From Candidatus Methanoperedens sp. (lineage in GTDB: Archaea; Halobacteriota; Methanosarcinia; Methanosarcinales; Methanoperedenaceae), in NCBI GenBank assembly GCA_026552835.1, contig JAPMTY010000055.1, positions 1 to 14,086 on the forward strand: DNA of 14,086 nt. The letters run 5' to 3'. The notes under the pieces were generated by a model, which saw only the letters and a list, made by a program, of their open reading frames with translations, had not been told where the DNA came from and ran no database searches. Position numbers and translations under genes: made by a program. Below, in pieces: positions 6,306 to 13,564 of the stretch; the stretch's first letter is position 1, and each line of letters opens with the position of its first letter.

Positions 6306-7136
6306 TTAAGCATTTACCTCCGCATATCCGCCTTTGTTAATCATTATTACAAGCGGGGTCACGAACATATGGAAAAGTTTGCTGAAAGGTAAATAAGCCA
6401 CACAGAAGAGCAATGTGAAGACCTCATGGAAAAGAACCGTTGGGTTGTTGAAAAATGCAGGAACCGATGCTATATACTGACTTACAAGCATACGGTCTGC
6501 TACTCCGTAAACATTCACCCTGAGATAAAATGCCAGGAAACCTGAAATTATAACAATCGCCAATCCTGTAAGCGATATCCAGTCAACACTGGTGAACCTT
6601 GCGGCCGGGACATCTGCAAAAAAGAGCCTTCGTGCAATCGCGATTATGATTCCGAGGGTCAGCATTGAGGCGAATATAATATTCGGTATCTTAAGCGCCT
6701 GGAATGTACTGATGAAAAATTGCGGGTTACCTGCGGCTTCATTTTTAATGAACGGCCCATAAAACTCTGCTGCTGCTGCGGTTACTGTGAGGATGAATAA
6801 TCCGAAATATCCCCAGAAAATGAGTATATGCATTACCCATTCGCTTTTTCTCCTGCGCCATGTCCTGCGCTGGAAAAGACCGTCGAGGATTATTACCCCG
6901 AGGGCTGCGCCGATGCCTTTTTCAAATATCTTGTGGATTATCATTTTAAGGGTGCCCCATGCACCGAGGGGTTTTGTTGCTCCCTCCGGGATCCCCTGTC
7001 CCCATTTCACCAATTGCAGGTATATCCCAATAAGGAATATGATTATGGAGATAGTTGCTACGGCAACCATTACTCTCCAATCTATAAAGAGCGTATCAAA
7101 AACTTCTTTACTACCGATTTGTAGACCTTCTTGCAT
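6306..7136 (-). CDS. HdrE/DsrM/NarI-like cytochrome b membrane subunit
   Basis: This 276-residue integral membrane protein has about five to six hydrophobic segments (near 20-41, 76-87, 102-123, 150-168, 183-205 and 233-251). His103, His237 and His256 lie in or at the ends of helices. The 19-residue spacing of the last two resembles the heme b ligands of NarI-type subunits, so two b hemes are plausible. Such subunits take electrons from a membrane quinone or methanophenazine pool and pass them to the soluble HdrD/DsrK partner, which is encoded next. The start is strongly supported by AAGGAGG five bases before the ATG. The last 26 residues are polar and may contact the partner. Direction of electron flow and carrier are unknown. 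Confidence 0.88.
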   Translation of the reverse strand: MQEGLQIGSKEVFDTLFIDWRVMVAVATISIIIFLIGIYLQLVKWGQGIPEGATKPLGAWGTLKMIIHKIFEKGIGAALGVIILDGLFQRRTWRRRKSEWVMHILIFWGYFGLFILTVTAAAAEFYGPFIKNEAAGNPQFFISTFQALKIPNIIFASMLTLGIIIAIARRLFFADVPAARFTSVDWISLTGLAIVIISGFLAFYLRVNVYGVADRMLVSQYIASVPAFFNNPTVLFHEVFTLLFCVAYLPFSKLFHMFVTPLVIMINKGGYAEVNA

Positions 7137-7185
7137 ATTATCCTCCTTAGCCTATGATGGCTTTTCTTCCCCTAAGAATCAATGT

Positions 7186-7195
7186 CATATTAAGC
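7186..7195 (-). promoter_or_regulatory. Possible TATA box of the cytochrome b/HdrD-like operon
   Basis: CTTAATATG-type sequence on the minus strand is centred about 53 bases before the ATG at 7136. It predicts a leader of about 26 bases that carries AAGGAGG. No terminator is visible between the upstream geranylgeranyl reductase gene and this point, so read-through from that gene is also possible. Confidence 0.35.
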
Positions 7196-7210
7196 TTTCG
7201 ATATGAGTAT

Positions 7211-8377
7211 CTAGAAAAGCGTTTTAAAAGCCACTCCCAGCAATTTAATAAGCTGCTTCTTATCCCCGCTTTGAATGAGTTTCTGCAATAGTACGGAAGG
7301 ATGGTCCATGTCGCCATATTCTGTGATAATTTCTCTTATTTTGGGTTTGTTGAGGAAGGAAATAAATTCATTCAGGTTTTCATCACTTAATTTCCCGAGG
7401 CTCTTATGAATCCTCATCCCGATGGCAAGTTCCCGACCTACAGCGCTGCGCCATCTCTTTTCATAATCTTCCAGACCTGCCTCTTTCCGCGAAGCTTTTG
7501 CCGCAACTTCGCCTGCAATCTTTGCGCATACCGCGCCCATGTAAATCCCACCGCCCGACGTGGGCTTAACCTGCCCTGCCGCATCTCCGACAAGCATCAC
7601 GCCATTTCCTGCCGTTTTCCCGGGCGGGCCGAGCGGTATTCCCCCCAGTACATGCTCGGTGCGAGACCCATGGTATCTTGACGCTACAACCGGGTGTTTT
7701 AACAATTTTTCAAGGTAATGCAGGGGCGGGTTAGCGCCGGGGTTCTTAGCAAGACCGATGCGCGCCAATCCGTTAAATGGCACTGCCCAAGCAAAAAATC
7801 CCGGAGCGATTTTGTTCCCTGTGAATATCTCAACGAATTCAGGGTCTTTTGCTGCATAAGGGGCTTCAAACTGGATTCCTGATAAGAATTTTTCACACCG
7901 TCCCAATCCTGCAACTCTCCCAACGCTGCTTTGTATCCCATCTGCCGCGATAACAACAGAGGCATGAATTTCCATACGATCACCATCCGATATCACAGAG
8001 ATTTTCCCGTTCTCCATGTCAGTGAAACGTGTTTTTAAAAGAATATCAGCCCCTTCATCCAGTGAACGCTCAACAAGCGCCCTGTCAAAGATTTTCCTGT
8101 CAATGACATACGCTTTTACATCTTTTCCCCGCACAACAAGCTCTTCACCGTTCGGGGCATAAACAAAAGCGCCTTTCATCCTATTCAGGACGAAAATTCC
8201 CTCTCCTATCTCGCATTCGTTGAGCGCCGCCGTGCTTATGAGGCCAGTGCACTGGATTGGTGAGCCGATGCTGGCGTGTTCCTCTATCAGCAAAGTGCTG
8301 GCGCCATTCTTTGCTGCATATTTTGCGGCTATTGCGCCTGCCGGACCTGCGCCGACGACGACGACATCATAGTTCAT
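7211..8377 (-). CDS. Geranylgeranyl reductase family protein (archaeal lipid saturation)
   Basis: A 388-residue FAD-dependent oxidoreductase. The N-terminal dinucleotide-binding motif VVVGAGPAGA covers residues 6-15 and ends in an acidic strand (IEEH, 31-34). It is followed by CTGL with Cys43, a position conserved in this family. FFAWAVP at 194-200 matches the substrate-lining PxxYxWxFP motif in weaker form, and GDAAGQVKPTSGGGI (264-278) is the second FAD motif. The family reduces the double bonds of geranylgeranyl chains on archaeal ether lipids to phytanyl, or saturates other prenyl chains. Length matches the characterised Thermoplasma enzyme (about 390). A weak GGGGA lies before the ATG and a TATA-like CTAATTTAA only about 24 bases upstream, so a leaderless transcript is possible. 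The downstream cytochrome b/HdrD-like genes follow after 74 bases. Confidence 0.92.
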   Translation of the reverse strand: MNYDVVVVGAGPAGAIAAKYAAKNGASTLLIEEHASIGSPIQCTGLISTAALNECEIGEGIFVLNRMKGAFVYAPNGEELVVRGKDVKAYVIDRKIFDRALVERSLDEGADILLKTRFTDMENGKISVISDGDRMEIHASVVIAADGIQSSVGRVAGLGRCEKFLSGIQFEAPYAAKDPEFVEIFTGNKIAPGFFAWAVPFNGLARIGLAKNPGANPPLHYLEKLLKHPVVASRYHGSRTEHVLGGIPLGPPGKTAGNGVMLVGDAAGQVKPTSGGGIYMGAVCAKIAGEVAAKASRKEAGLEDYEKRWRSAVGRELAIGMRIHKSLGKLSDENLNEFISFLNKPKIREIITEYGDMDHPSVLLQKLIQSGDKKQLIKLLGVAFKTLF

Positions 8378-8396
8378 TTATTCCCCACTCTGTCGC

Positions 8397-8405
8397 TTAA
8401 ATTAG
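8397..8405 (-). promoter_or_regulatory. Possible TATA box of the geranylgeranyl reductase gene
   Basis: CTAATTTAA on the minus strand is centred about 24 bases before the ATG, which would give a leaderless transcript. It lies between the 9-bp repeats and the gene, so the promoter is not interrupted by them. Confidence 0.3.
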
Positions 8406-8441
8406 TGTTCTGTAACCTTTTGTATGAAACCGAAATCTCAC

Positions 8442-8468
8442 CGCAGAGGGCGCAAAGTTCGCAAAGTG
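8442..8468 (+). repeat. Three 9-bp imperfect tandem units beside the helicase gene
   Basis: The units are CGCAGAGGG, CGCAAAGTT and CGCAAAGTG, end to end. They begin 10 bases past the helicase stop codon. Motifs of this CGCAGAG/CGCAAAG type, repeated every nine bases, are a familiar dispersed noncoding repeat in many bacterial and archaeal genomes; the function is unknown. They are GC-rich within an AT-rich setting. Confidence 0.65.
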
Positions 8469-8478
8469 TGGTCATATA

Positions 8479-11448
8479 TCAGCACAACCTTGAAATATCA
8501 TTTACAACTTCTTCCAAATTATTTTGCACATTATAGGCAGGATATCTCCGAATACACCAATTCTCAAGGTGCAAATGAGTATCACGTAAACTATCGTATT
8601 CTGCTTTATTCTGGTGCGCTTTAGCTCCATCTATTTCAATATCAAATTTTTTCTGATTCACAAAAAGTGCGAAATCCAATCTATACTGCTTCTTGTTTTG
8701 GACTGTCACATTATACTGCGGAATAACGTTGATTTTCCTTTTTCTAAGTTCATCAAACAATATTTTTTCTATGCCAGAATCAAAAGTTATTTCTTTTTTA
8801 TTCTGAATATGATTATAATATTCTGCTAAAGATTTAAGAAATCCTTTTTCATTTAAACATTTATCAAAATCACCAACTATAATCAGAGAGCTTTTTGCAC
8901 GAGTTACAGCAACGTTCAAAAGTTGAGTGGTAGAATTAATCCAATTTAATGTTTTATCTTTAACTCCCTCTGAGATAGCTGGTGAAAAAATTATAATATC
9001 TTTTTCACCACCTTGGAATTTATGAGCTGTTCCGACAGTAATATCCATTTTTTCTAAAGTTGGTTCATTCACTATTTCTTTAAAAATTAAATCCATTTGT
9101 TCTTTAAACAAAGTGACAATACCTATTGATATTTTCTTGTTTTTATTACAAATTGTTTTTAATAATTTAATAACTTCTTTAATCTCCTCAATATTATAAA
9201 CACTTTTTTTGTAAAGCGTCTTTCCTTTAACATTTACCCATGATATTCCTTTAGAAAATAAATCTTCATCAGAAAAAAGAGCAGCCTCATCTGTCAATAT
9301 GTTAAGTTTTTCACCGTAAAAATGAATATTTGAGTAAGAAATGATATCTTTATGGCATCTATAATGCTCATTTAGGAAAATTACAGGCTCATTAACGGTT
9401 CGAATGGTTCGCTCAAAGATATCATATAATGAATTTTTACAATACGAAAAATCAACATAAAACTCTTCAACACCAACACTATTGGCTAATTTTCTTTCTA
9501 TATTTTCATTTAATGTAGTAATATTTTTAAGTTGTTTGGGGTCTCCGATAATTATCACATTTTTCGCCCTAAATAATAATGGCAACGCTGATGGTATATC
9601 ACATTGTGATGCTTCATCGATTACTAGTATATCAAAAAGATTTTCGTGTAGTGGAAAACTGTTCTTAGCAGATAAGTTAGTAACCACCCACGCAGAAAAG
9701 AAATTTTTGATTTTTTCGAATGATTTGATTTGTTCTGATAAAATACTGAAATAGACATTCTTTTGGTGATACTTTTCTAATTTTTCTGTTGTATCTATGT
9801 ATCTGTGAACATTGTTTTCGTCGGAAGGTTCAATTTTTAACATCTTCCCGAACCAAACACTTTTTAAAATATCTCTTGATATTGGGACCTTTTCATTTTC
9901 CAGTTTTTTTATCTGTACCTCATATTCAAATAGAGAAGATTGATTTCTTAATTTTACTTTTAAAATTCTATTTTCTTCATTGCAAATAGATATGTGAATG
10001 ATACACAACAGCCAATTCAAACTTTTTATAATATCAATATCATTTAGTTGAATGTGTTTATCAAAATATTTTTTGTAGTCTTCACTTAAGCCATCATAAT
10101 AATTTTTAAAAATTTTATAATTTCTATTTCTGAAATAAGATGGATATATCAATCTAATTAATTTATTTAAAAATGAAAGCTCAGATGTAATAGTAATAAC
10201 ATCATTTTCAAGAGCGAATCTATCTAATGAGAGCGGTTTAAAGGAACCCAATTCAAGTAAATCCGAGGGTAAATTTTTCGAAAAGTTGCTAAGGGTTTTC
10301 AAATTTTCGTCAATAAGCGTGTTAATTTGAGACAGTTCTTTTATCCTGTTTTTTATGTCTTCGATCTTCGAATTTATGGTTTCAAGTTTAGCTTGCAATT
10401 CATAAATATCCTTAATTTCGCCGAGATATTCCTTGTTTTGTAGCAGTTCAATTAATGATGATTTAGTTTCTCTCCTATTTTCTCTGTTGCCCATACGCAT
10501 GATTAAATTTTTTGGAATAATTTGTGAAAGTTTTTCATTAACAACATCAACCGCTCTGTTATTCTTGCTTGCAAATAATATAACTTTATTATTCCATATT
10601 GCATTTGCTATAATATTAAGAACAACCTGTGATTTTCCAGTTCCTGGCGGTCCTGTCACAACTGTGATTTTTTTTAAAAAAGCATTTTTTACCGCCTCAG
10701 ATTGCGATTGGTTAAGAGGAAATATATCAATTATCGGTTTGATTTTCCCATCTGTTAAATTGTTTATTTTTTCAGGATTTAATATATAATTTATTGGGGT
10801 AGACATTAATTTCGCATAGGGCATATTTTTTAATTTATTAAGCTCAATAATTAAATTCCGTGTAATTCCCGTCCTTTCACCGTAGTATATAATCGATTTG
10901 TTGAGGATTTCAAACTCAACATTTTTTGGAATGGCTATTTTTTCTTCCGATAATTCAGGTAAAATTTCAGAATTTGAATCTAAAATTATTTGAATTCTTT
11001 TAAGTTTGGTAGAATAGGTTTCAGTTTGATCTATTTCTTCTCTTATCAAATTGGTTTCTTCAGGCTCAAGACCTTTTATTTTCAAAATATAATGATTGAA
11101 TTCAGGGTTGATAGATCCTTTTATTAGAGTGATAGAGTCTTGATCGGCATTGGTTGATAATAATTCAACAAAAAATATAGGGCTTATTTCGCCCTTTCTT
11201 GTTATTACTATTGGATATCCATAATAAAGATGATTATTTGCAGTCAATCTACCAAAAAAATCTTTTAAATTATTGTTATCTAATTTTAATGAAACTTGCT
11301 CGTTTTTATCGGTAAAAATTTGCTCCTTTGTAAAAATGTCGGTTAGGAATTTCTTGTAATCCTTTTTTAGATCAAATGTTAACGAATTTATTTCTTCTCT
11401 TTCAATACATGCAATATAATATTCGAGAAGTTTTTTATAATCTTTCAT
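8479..11448 (-). CDS. SF1 (DNA2/NAM7-type) helicase fused to a PD-(D/E)XK nuclease; possible defence protein
   Basis: A 989-residue protein. Residues 1-240 are an unassigned N-terminal region. The SF1 helicase core follows: Q-type motif NQSQSEAV (246-253), Walker A GPPGTGKS (266-273), motif Ia around 290-303, Walker B VIDEASQ (609-615), GDPKQL (635-640), YRCH (696-699), VGTAHKFQGGEKD (805-817) and NVAVTRAK (845-852). Between motifs Ia and II lies an insert of about 300 residues with coiled-coil-like stretches (340-390 and 505-520). Residues 892-989 match a DUF559/Vsr-like nuclease fold: E894, D925 in RLDFAL, E938 in IEIDG, and later RRYPAYNV. Helicase-nuclease fusions of this kind recur among predicted anti-phage genes, but this member's activity is inferred. 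The gene is markedly AT-rich (sampled 60-base lines 17% and 33% GC, against 53-58% in neighbours), suggesting transfer. No Shine-Dalgarno; a TATA box sits about 32 bases upstream. Confidence 0.9.
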   Translation of the reverse strand: MKDYKKLLEYYIACIEREEINSLTFDLKKDYKKFLTDIFTKEQIFTDKNEQVSLKLDNNNLKDFFGRLTANNHLYYGYPIVITRKGEISPIFFVELLSTNADQDSITLIKGSINPEFNHYILKIKGLEPEETNLIREEIDQTETYSTKLKRIQIILDSNSEILPELSEEKIAIPKNVEFEILNKSIIYYGERTGITRNLIIELNKLKNMPYAKLMSTPINYILNPEKINNLTDGKIKPIIDIFPLNQSQSEAVKNAFLKKITVVTGPPGTGKSQVVLNIIANAIWNNKVILFASKNNRAVDVVNEKLSQIIPKNLIMRMGNRENRRETKSSLIELLQNKEYLGEIKDIYELQAKLETINSKIEDIKNRIKELSQINTLIDENLKTLSNFSKNLPSDLLELGSFKPLSLDRFALENDVITITSELSFLNKLIRLIYPSYFRNRNYKIFKNYYDGLSEDYKKYFDKHIQLNDIDIIKSLNWLLCIIHISICNEENRILKVKLRNQSSLFEYEVQIKKLENEKVPISRDILKSVWFGKMLKIEPSDENNVHRYIDTTEKLEKYHQKNVYFSILSEQIKSFEKIKNFFSAWVVTNLSAKNSFPLHENLFDILVIDEASQCDIPSALPLLFRAKNVIIIGDPKQLKNITTLNENIERKLANSVGVEEFYVDFSYCKNSLYDIFERTIRTVNEPVIFLNEHYRCHKDIISYSNIHFYGEKLNILTDEAALFSDEDLFSKGISWVNVKGKTLYKKSVYNIEEIKEVIKLLKTICNKNKKISIGIVTLFKEQMDLIFKEIVNEPTLEKMDITVGTAHKFQGGEKDIIIFSPAISEGVKDKTLNWINSTTQLLNVAVTRAKSSLIIVGDFDKCLNEKGFLKSLAEYYNHIQNKKEITFDSGIEKILFDELRKRKINVIPQYNVTVQNKKQYRLDFALFVNQKKFDIEIDGAKAHQNKAEYDSLRDTHLHLENWCIRRYPAYNVQNNLEEVVNDISRLC

Positions 11449-11476
11449 TATTTTTTAAAATAACGTTTCAAGTGAA

Positions 11477-11485
11477 TATAAATAC
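11477..11485 (-). promoter_or_regulatory. TATA box of the helicase-nuclease gene; near-leaderless transcript
   Basis: GTATTTATA on the minus strand, preceded by a BRE-like CGGAA, is centred about 32 bases before the ATG at 11448. Archaeal spacing puts the transcript start about five bases before the ATG. This agrees with the lack of any ribosome site and means the gene has its own promoter. Confidence 0.55.
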
Positions 11486-11538
11486 TTCCGATGTTAGAGA
11501 GAATATTAATTCAATATTATCTTATCCTTTACATTTTT

Positions 11539-11550
11539 CGCCCCTTTGCG
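11539..11550 (-). repeat. Single repeat unit related to the 9-bp repeats, at the other side of the helicase gene
   Basis: On the minus strand CGCAAAGGGGCG starts one base past the TfuA stop codon. Its first nine bases differ by one base from units of the 8442-8468 repeat, and it lies in the opposite orientation. With only one recognisable unit, chance similarity cannot be excluded. Confidence 0.3.
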
Positions 11551-11551
11551 A

Positions 11552-12199
11552 TTAATTCAAAAGTTCTTTTATCTTCTCAAGCACAAGAACTGCATCCTGC
11601 CTCTTAACATCCACTTCATGCGCCTTAAAAAACTCAAGCAGTTTTTCCTTCTCCGAATCCCCGATGACCCCGTTTTTCACACATTCATGGATAATATTCC
11701 AATAGTTCCTCTCTGGATAGAATATTTTTCGAGTAGTGTCCACGATGGCAGAAGCCTGCTCCTTTGTAAAAACACCCATTTCCTGTCCCCGCCCAACTGT
11801 CATCCTGACATTAACAAGCGGTACTGAAAGCGGTTCCAGCGTTTCACCATCAAAGGTCACCGCAACCTCATCATCAGATTCCAGGTTCCCATTTTTGTAC
11901 ATCTCGTATATTTTCCCCACGCCTATCATCCCGTAAGGCTCAAGTTCAGAAGCCCGCAGCGCGCCCATGCTTGCACCGCCGACAACTGTTATACCGCTAT
12001 TTAGCGCCTCGATTATTTCGCGGTGCGCTACTGCCGCACTGTCAAAGAAAACACCGTCTATAATCCCGATTATTTCCGGGGGCGCCTTCATAAGCCTCCT
12101 GATATCATGGCGCTTCACGGGCGGGCGATAATCAGCATCCAGCGTCTTTCTTGCCTCGTCATGACTTATGCTCGTGCCTGTGTAAACCACAGGTTTCAT
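11552..12199 (-). CDS. tfuA: TfuA-like protein (partner of YcaO in McrA thioamidation)
   Basis: A 215-residue TfuA-family protein. The family core is visible: VVYTGTSISHDEAR at the start (5-18), IIGIIDGVFFD (43-53), AVAHREIIEALNSG (56-69), VVGGASMGALRASELEPYGM (72-91) and GxxYxMYKNG (about 94-104), followed by a DDEVAVTF segment. TfuA proteins partner YcaO enzymes and are thought to deliver sulfur for thioamide formation. In Methanosarcina the ycaO-tfuA pair is needed for the thioglycine in the alpha subunit of methyl-coenzyme M reductase. Here the ATG (12197-12199) overlaps the YcaO TGA by four bases, so the two are coupled. The length is usual for stand-alone TfuA. The AT-rich helicase gene follows. 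Confidence 0.93.
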   Translation of the reverse strand: MKPVVYTGTSISHDEARKTLDADYRPPVKRHDIRRLMKAPPEIIGIIDGVFFDSAAVAHREIIEALNSGITVVGGASMGALRASELEPYGMIGVGKIYEMYKNGNLESDDEVAVTFDGETLEPLSVPLVNVRMTVGRGQEMGVFTKEQASAIVDTTRKIFYPERNYWNIIHECVKNGVIGDSEKEKLLEFFKAHEVDVKRQDAVLVLEKIKELLN

Positions 12200-13434
12200 T
12201 TCGTCACTCTCTTCTTCTTTTTCTTGATGCGATCCCCTTTCCTCTCACGGTCAAGCGTATAGAGTTCAAACATGGGAATAATAGCCCTGACAACCGGAAT
12301 TTCCACGCCTCTTGAAAGATTAACGATAATAGCGCCATCTGCAATCCCATCAAGGCGCCGAAGCACTGTTTCAATGTTGGCTGCCGGGGTATCGCTTGAA
12401 CCGTCTTTCAAATCATCCAGCCGGACAGGCTCAAGCTCCTGATACCAGTAGCTGTTCATCCTTTTCATGTGGTCATAGCCAAACGTCCGCACCACCTGCT
12501 CCCTGTCCGTATCTTCGCGCGCGCCATGTATCTGGACCACGCGGCTCTGCGCTGCCTCGGTGAGCGCACGTGTTACCGCTATCTCAGGTGAGAGATGCGC
12601 ACCTGCTCCCATGACCAGCAAAGCGGGGTCTTTCAGGACAGTATCATCAAGCGCGGTAACGACTGTGGGAATATCCACGTCGGAATCAAGCAGCCAGACC
12701 TTGACCTTGATTCCCGCTTCTTCCATTTTCCGTTTCAATTCGTAATTCAGCCCATCGCTCTCGGAAAGCACGATTTCCCTGCCAGGATTGCGTGTGAATT
12801 CCGCAATGCTGAGCGCGTCCCTCTCGATTACTTCAAGCAAGCCGTGGAGCACCGCCTCCTCAATTGTATTTCCGGATGCAAGCCCGTTGGTGTTGCTTCT
12901 GAAAAGCTTGTTTCCGTTTTGCGGGTTGTATGGGTGAAAAACTGCATTTGCAGGCACGAACACTTCGACATCGTTCATTATGTCGTCCCCCATGACCCAT
13001 TCAAGGCTCGTGGATTCAGCCAGAGGCTGGGGCAAAAGAAGAGCATCAGGGTATAAAGTCGGGTAACTCTCACACAGGTTCTCGTAAGTATCGACTACCC
13101 GTTCTGCATTCAGTTCGATGCCGCTCAGGTTGATGCTGACCTCGGGCTGCTCCGCAAGGCAGCGCTCAAAACTTTCCATTATGGCTGAAATCCTGGCATT
13201 GGTCTCGGTTGCGCCTTTTCCTGAGTATATGGATATTGCTCCCGCCGCAGCGCTCGGCCTGATAGCTGAGAAAACAGGAATGCCCACGCGGTCAAGGTCT
13301 GTGATGTTCGCAATCCGCGTCACCCCGATTTTAGGAAGAAGCTTTGTGGTATTGGCAAGCGTTGTTTCCGGGTCAAAGACGCGCTGGGTGCCTTCGAGGT
13401 ATTTGATGTTGGGGTCGAGGATTATTTTGCTCAT
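12196..13434 (-). CDS. ycaO: YcaO-family protein, likely McrA thioglycine synthase
   Basis: A 412-residue YcaO ATP-dependent cyclodehydratase-type enzyme. ATP/Mg-binding elements are seen as SGKGATETNARISAIMESFE (71-90) and NTNGLASGNTIEEAVLHGLL (181-200), followed by EVIERDA (201-207). A further conserved patch is ALTEAAQSR (about 295-303). YcaO enzymes activate a peptide amide with ATP; with TfuA the outcome is a thioamide. In methanogens and anaerobic methanotrophs the known target is a glycine near the active site of methyl-coenzyme M reductase, which is why this pair points to an Mcr-containing host. The C-terminus is unusually Lys-rich (KKKKKR before VTK). The start lacks a Shine-Dalgarno, but a TATA box lies about 33 bases upstream. 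Downstream tfuA overlaps by four bases; ftsZ is divergent. Confidence 0.94.
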   Translation of the reverse strand: MSKIILDPNIKYLEGTQRVFDPETTLANTTKLLPKIGVTRIANITDLDRVGIPVFSAIRPSAAAGAISIYSGKGATETNARISAIMESFERCLAEQPEVSINLSGIELNAERVVDTYENLCESYPTLYPDALLLPQPLAESTSLEWVMGDDIMNDVEVFVPANAVFHPYNPQNGNKLFRSNTNGLASGNTIEEAVLHGLLEVIERDALSIAEFTRNPGREIVLSESDGLNYELKRKMEEAGIKVKVWLLDSDVDIPTVVTALDDTVLKDPALLVMGAGAHLSPEIAVTRALTEAAQSRVVQIHGAREDTDREQVVRTFGYDHMKRMNSYWYQELEPVRLDDLKDGSSDTPAANIETVLRRLDGIADGAIIVNLSRGVEIPVVRAIIPMFELYTLDRERKGDRIKKKKKRVTK

Positions 13435-13463
13435 TTGTTTCTGGCATTCTTATTGAATAAGGG

Positions 13464-13471
13464 TTATATAT
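13464..13471 (-). promoter_or_regulatory. TATA box of ycaO-tfuA; near-leaderless transcript
   Basis: ATATATAA on the minus strand is centred about 33 bases before the ycaO ATG at 13434, predicting a leader of only about 7 bases. The core is almost symmetric, so it could in principle also be read towards ftsZ. Confidence 0.5.
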
Positions 13472-13493
13472 CTTATGATGGCGGATTATTGGG

Positions 13494-13564
13494 ATAAATA
13501 TAATCTTATGAAGGATATAATACAAGTAAGTCTCCGTAATAAAAATATAAAAAGAGGTTCATAA
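13494..13564 (+). promoter_or_regulatory. ftsZ promoter region and ribosome site
   Basis: The region has several TATA-like stretches (ATAAATATAAT near 13495-13505 and GGATATAATAC near 13513-13523). AAGAGGT ends six bases before the ATG at 13565 and is a good Shine-Dalgarno. Which TATA box is used cannot be decided from the sequence. Confidence 0.4.

Noticed and set aside
8378..8478. Searched for terminal inverted repeats or target duplications of an insertion sequence around the helicase gene
   Set aside because: No transposase and no perfect terminal repeats or duplications were seen. Only the short 9-bp-type units are present, so no mobile element is called.
8276..8624. Plus-strand frames across the geranylgeranyl reductase start and the 9-bp repeats (86 and 66 residues)
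   Set aside because: They overlap two well-supported genes and the repeat, and give SPQRAQSSQS-like peptides typical of spurious translation of this repeat.
11552..13434. YcaO-TfuA as part of a RiPP (thioamide or azole peptide) cluster
   Set aside because: No precursor peptide, protease or exporter is nearby, and the isolated overlapping pair fits the methanogen McrA modification context better.
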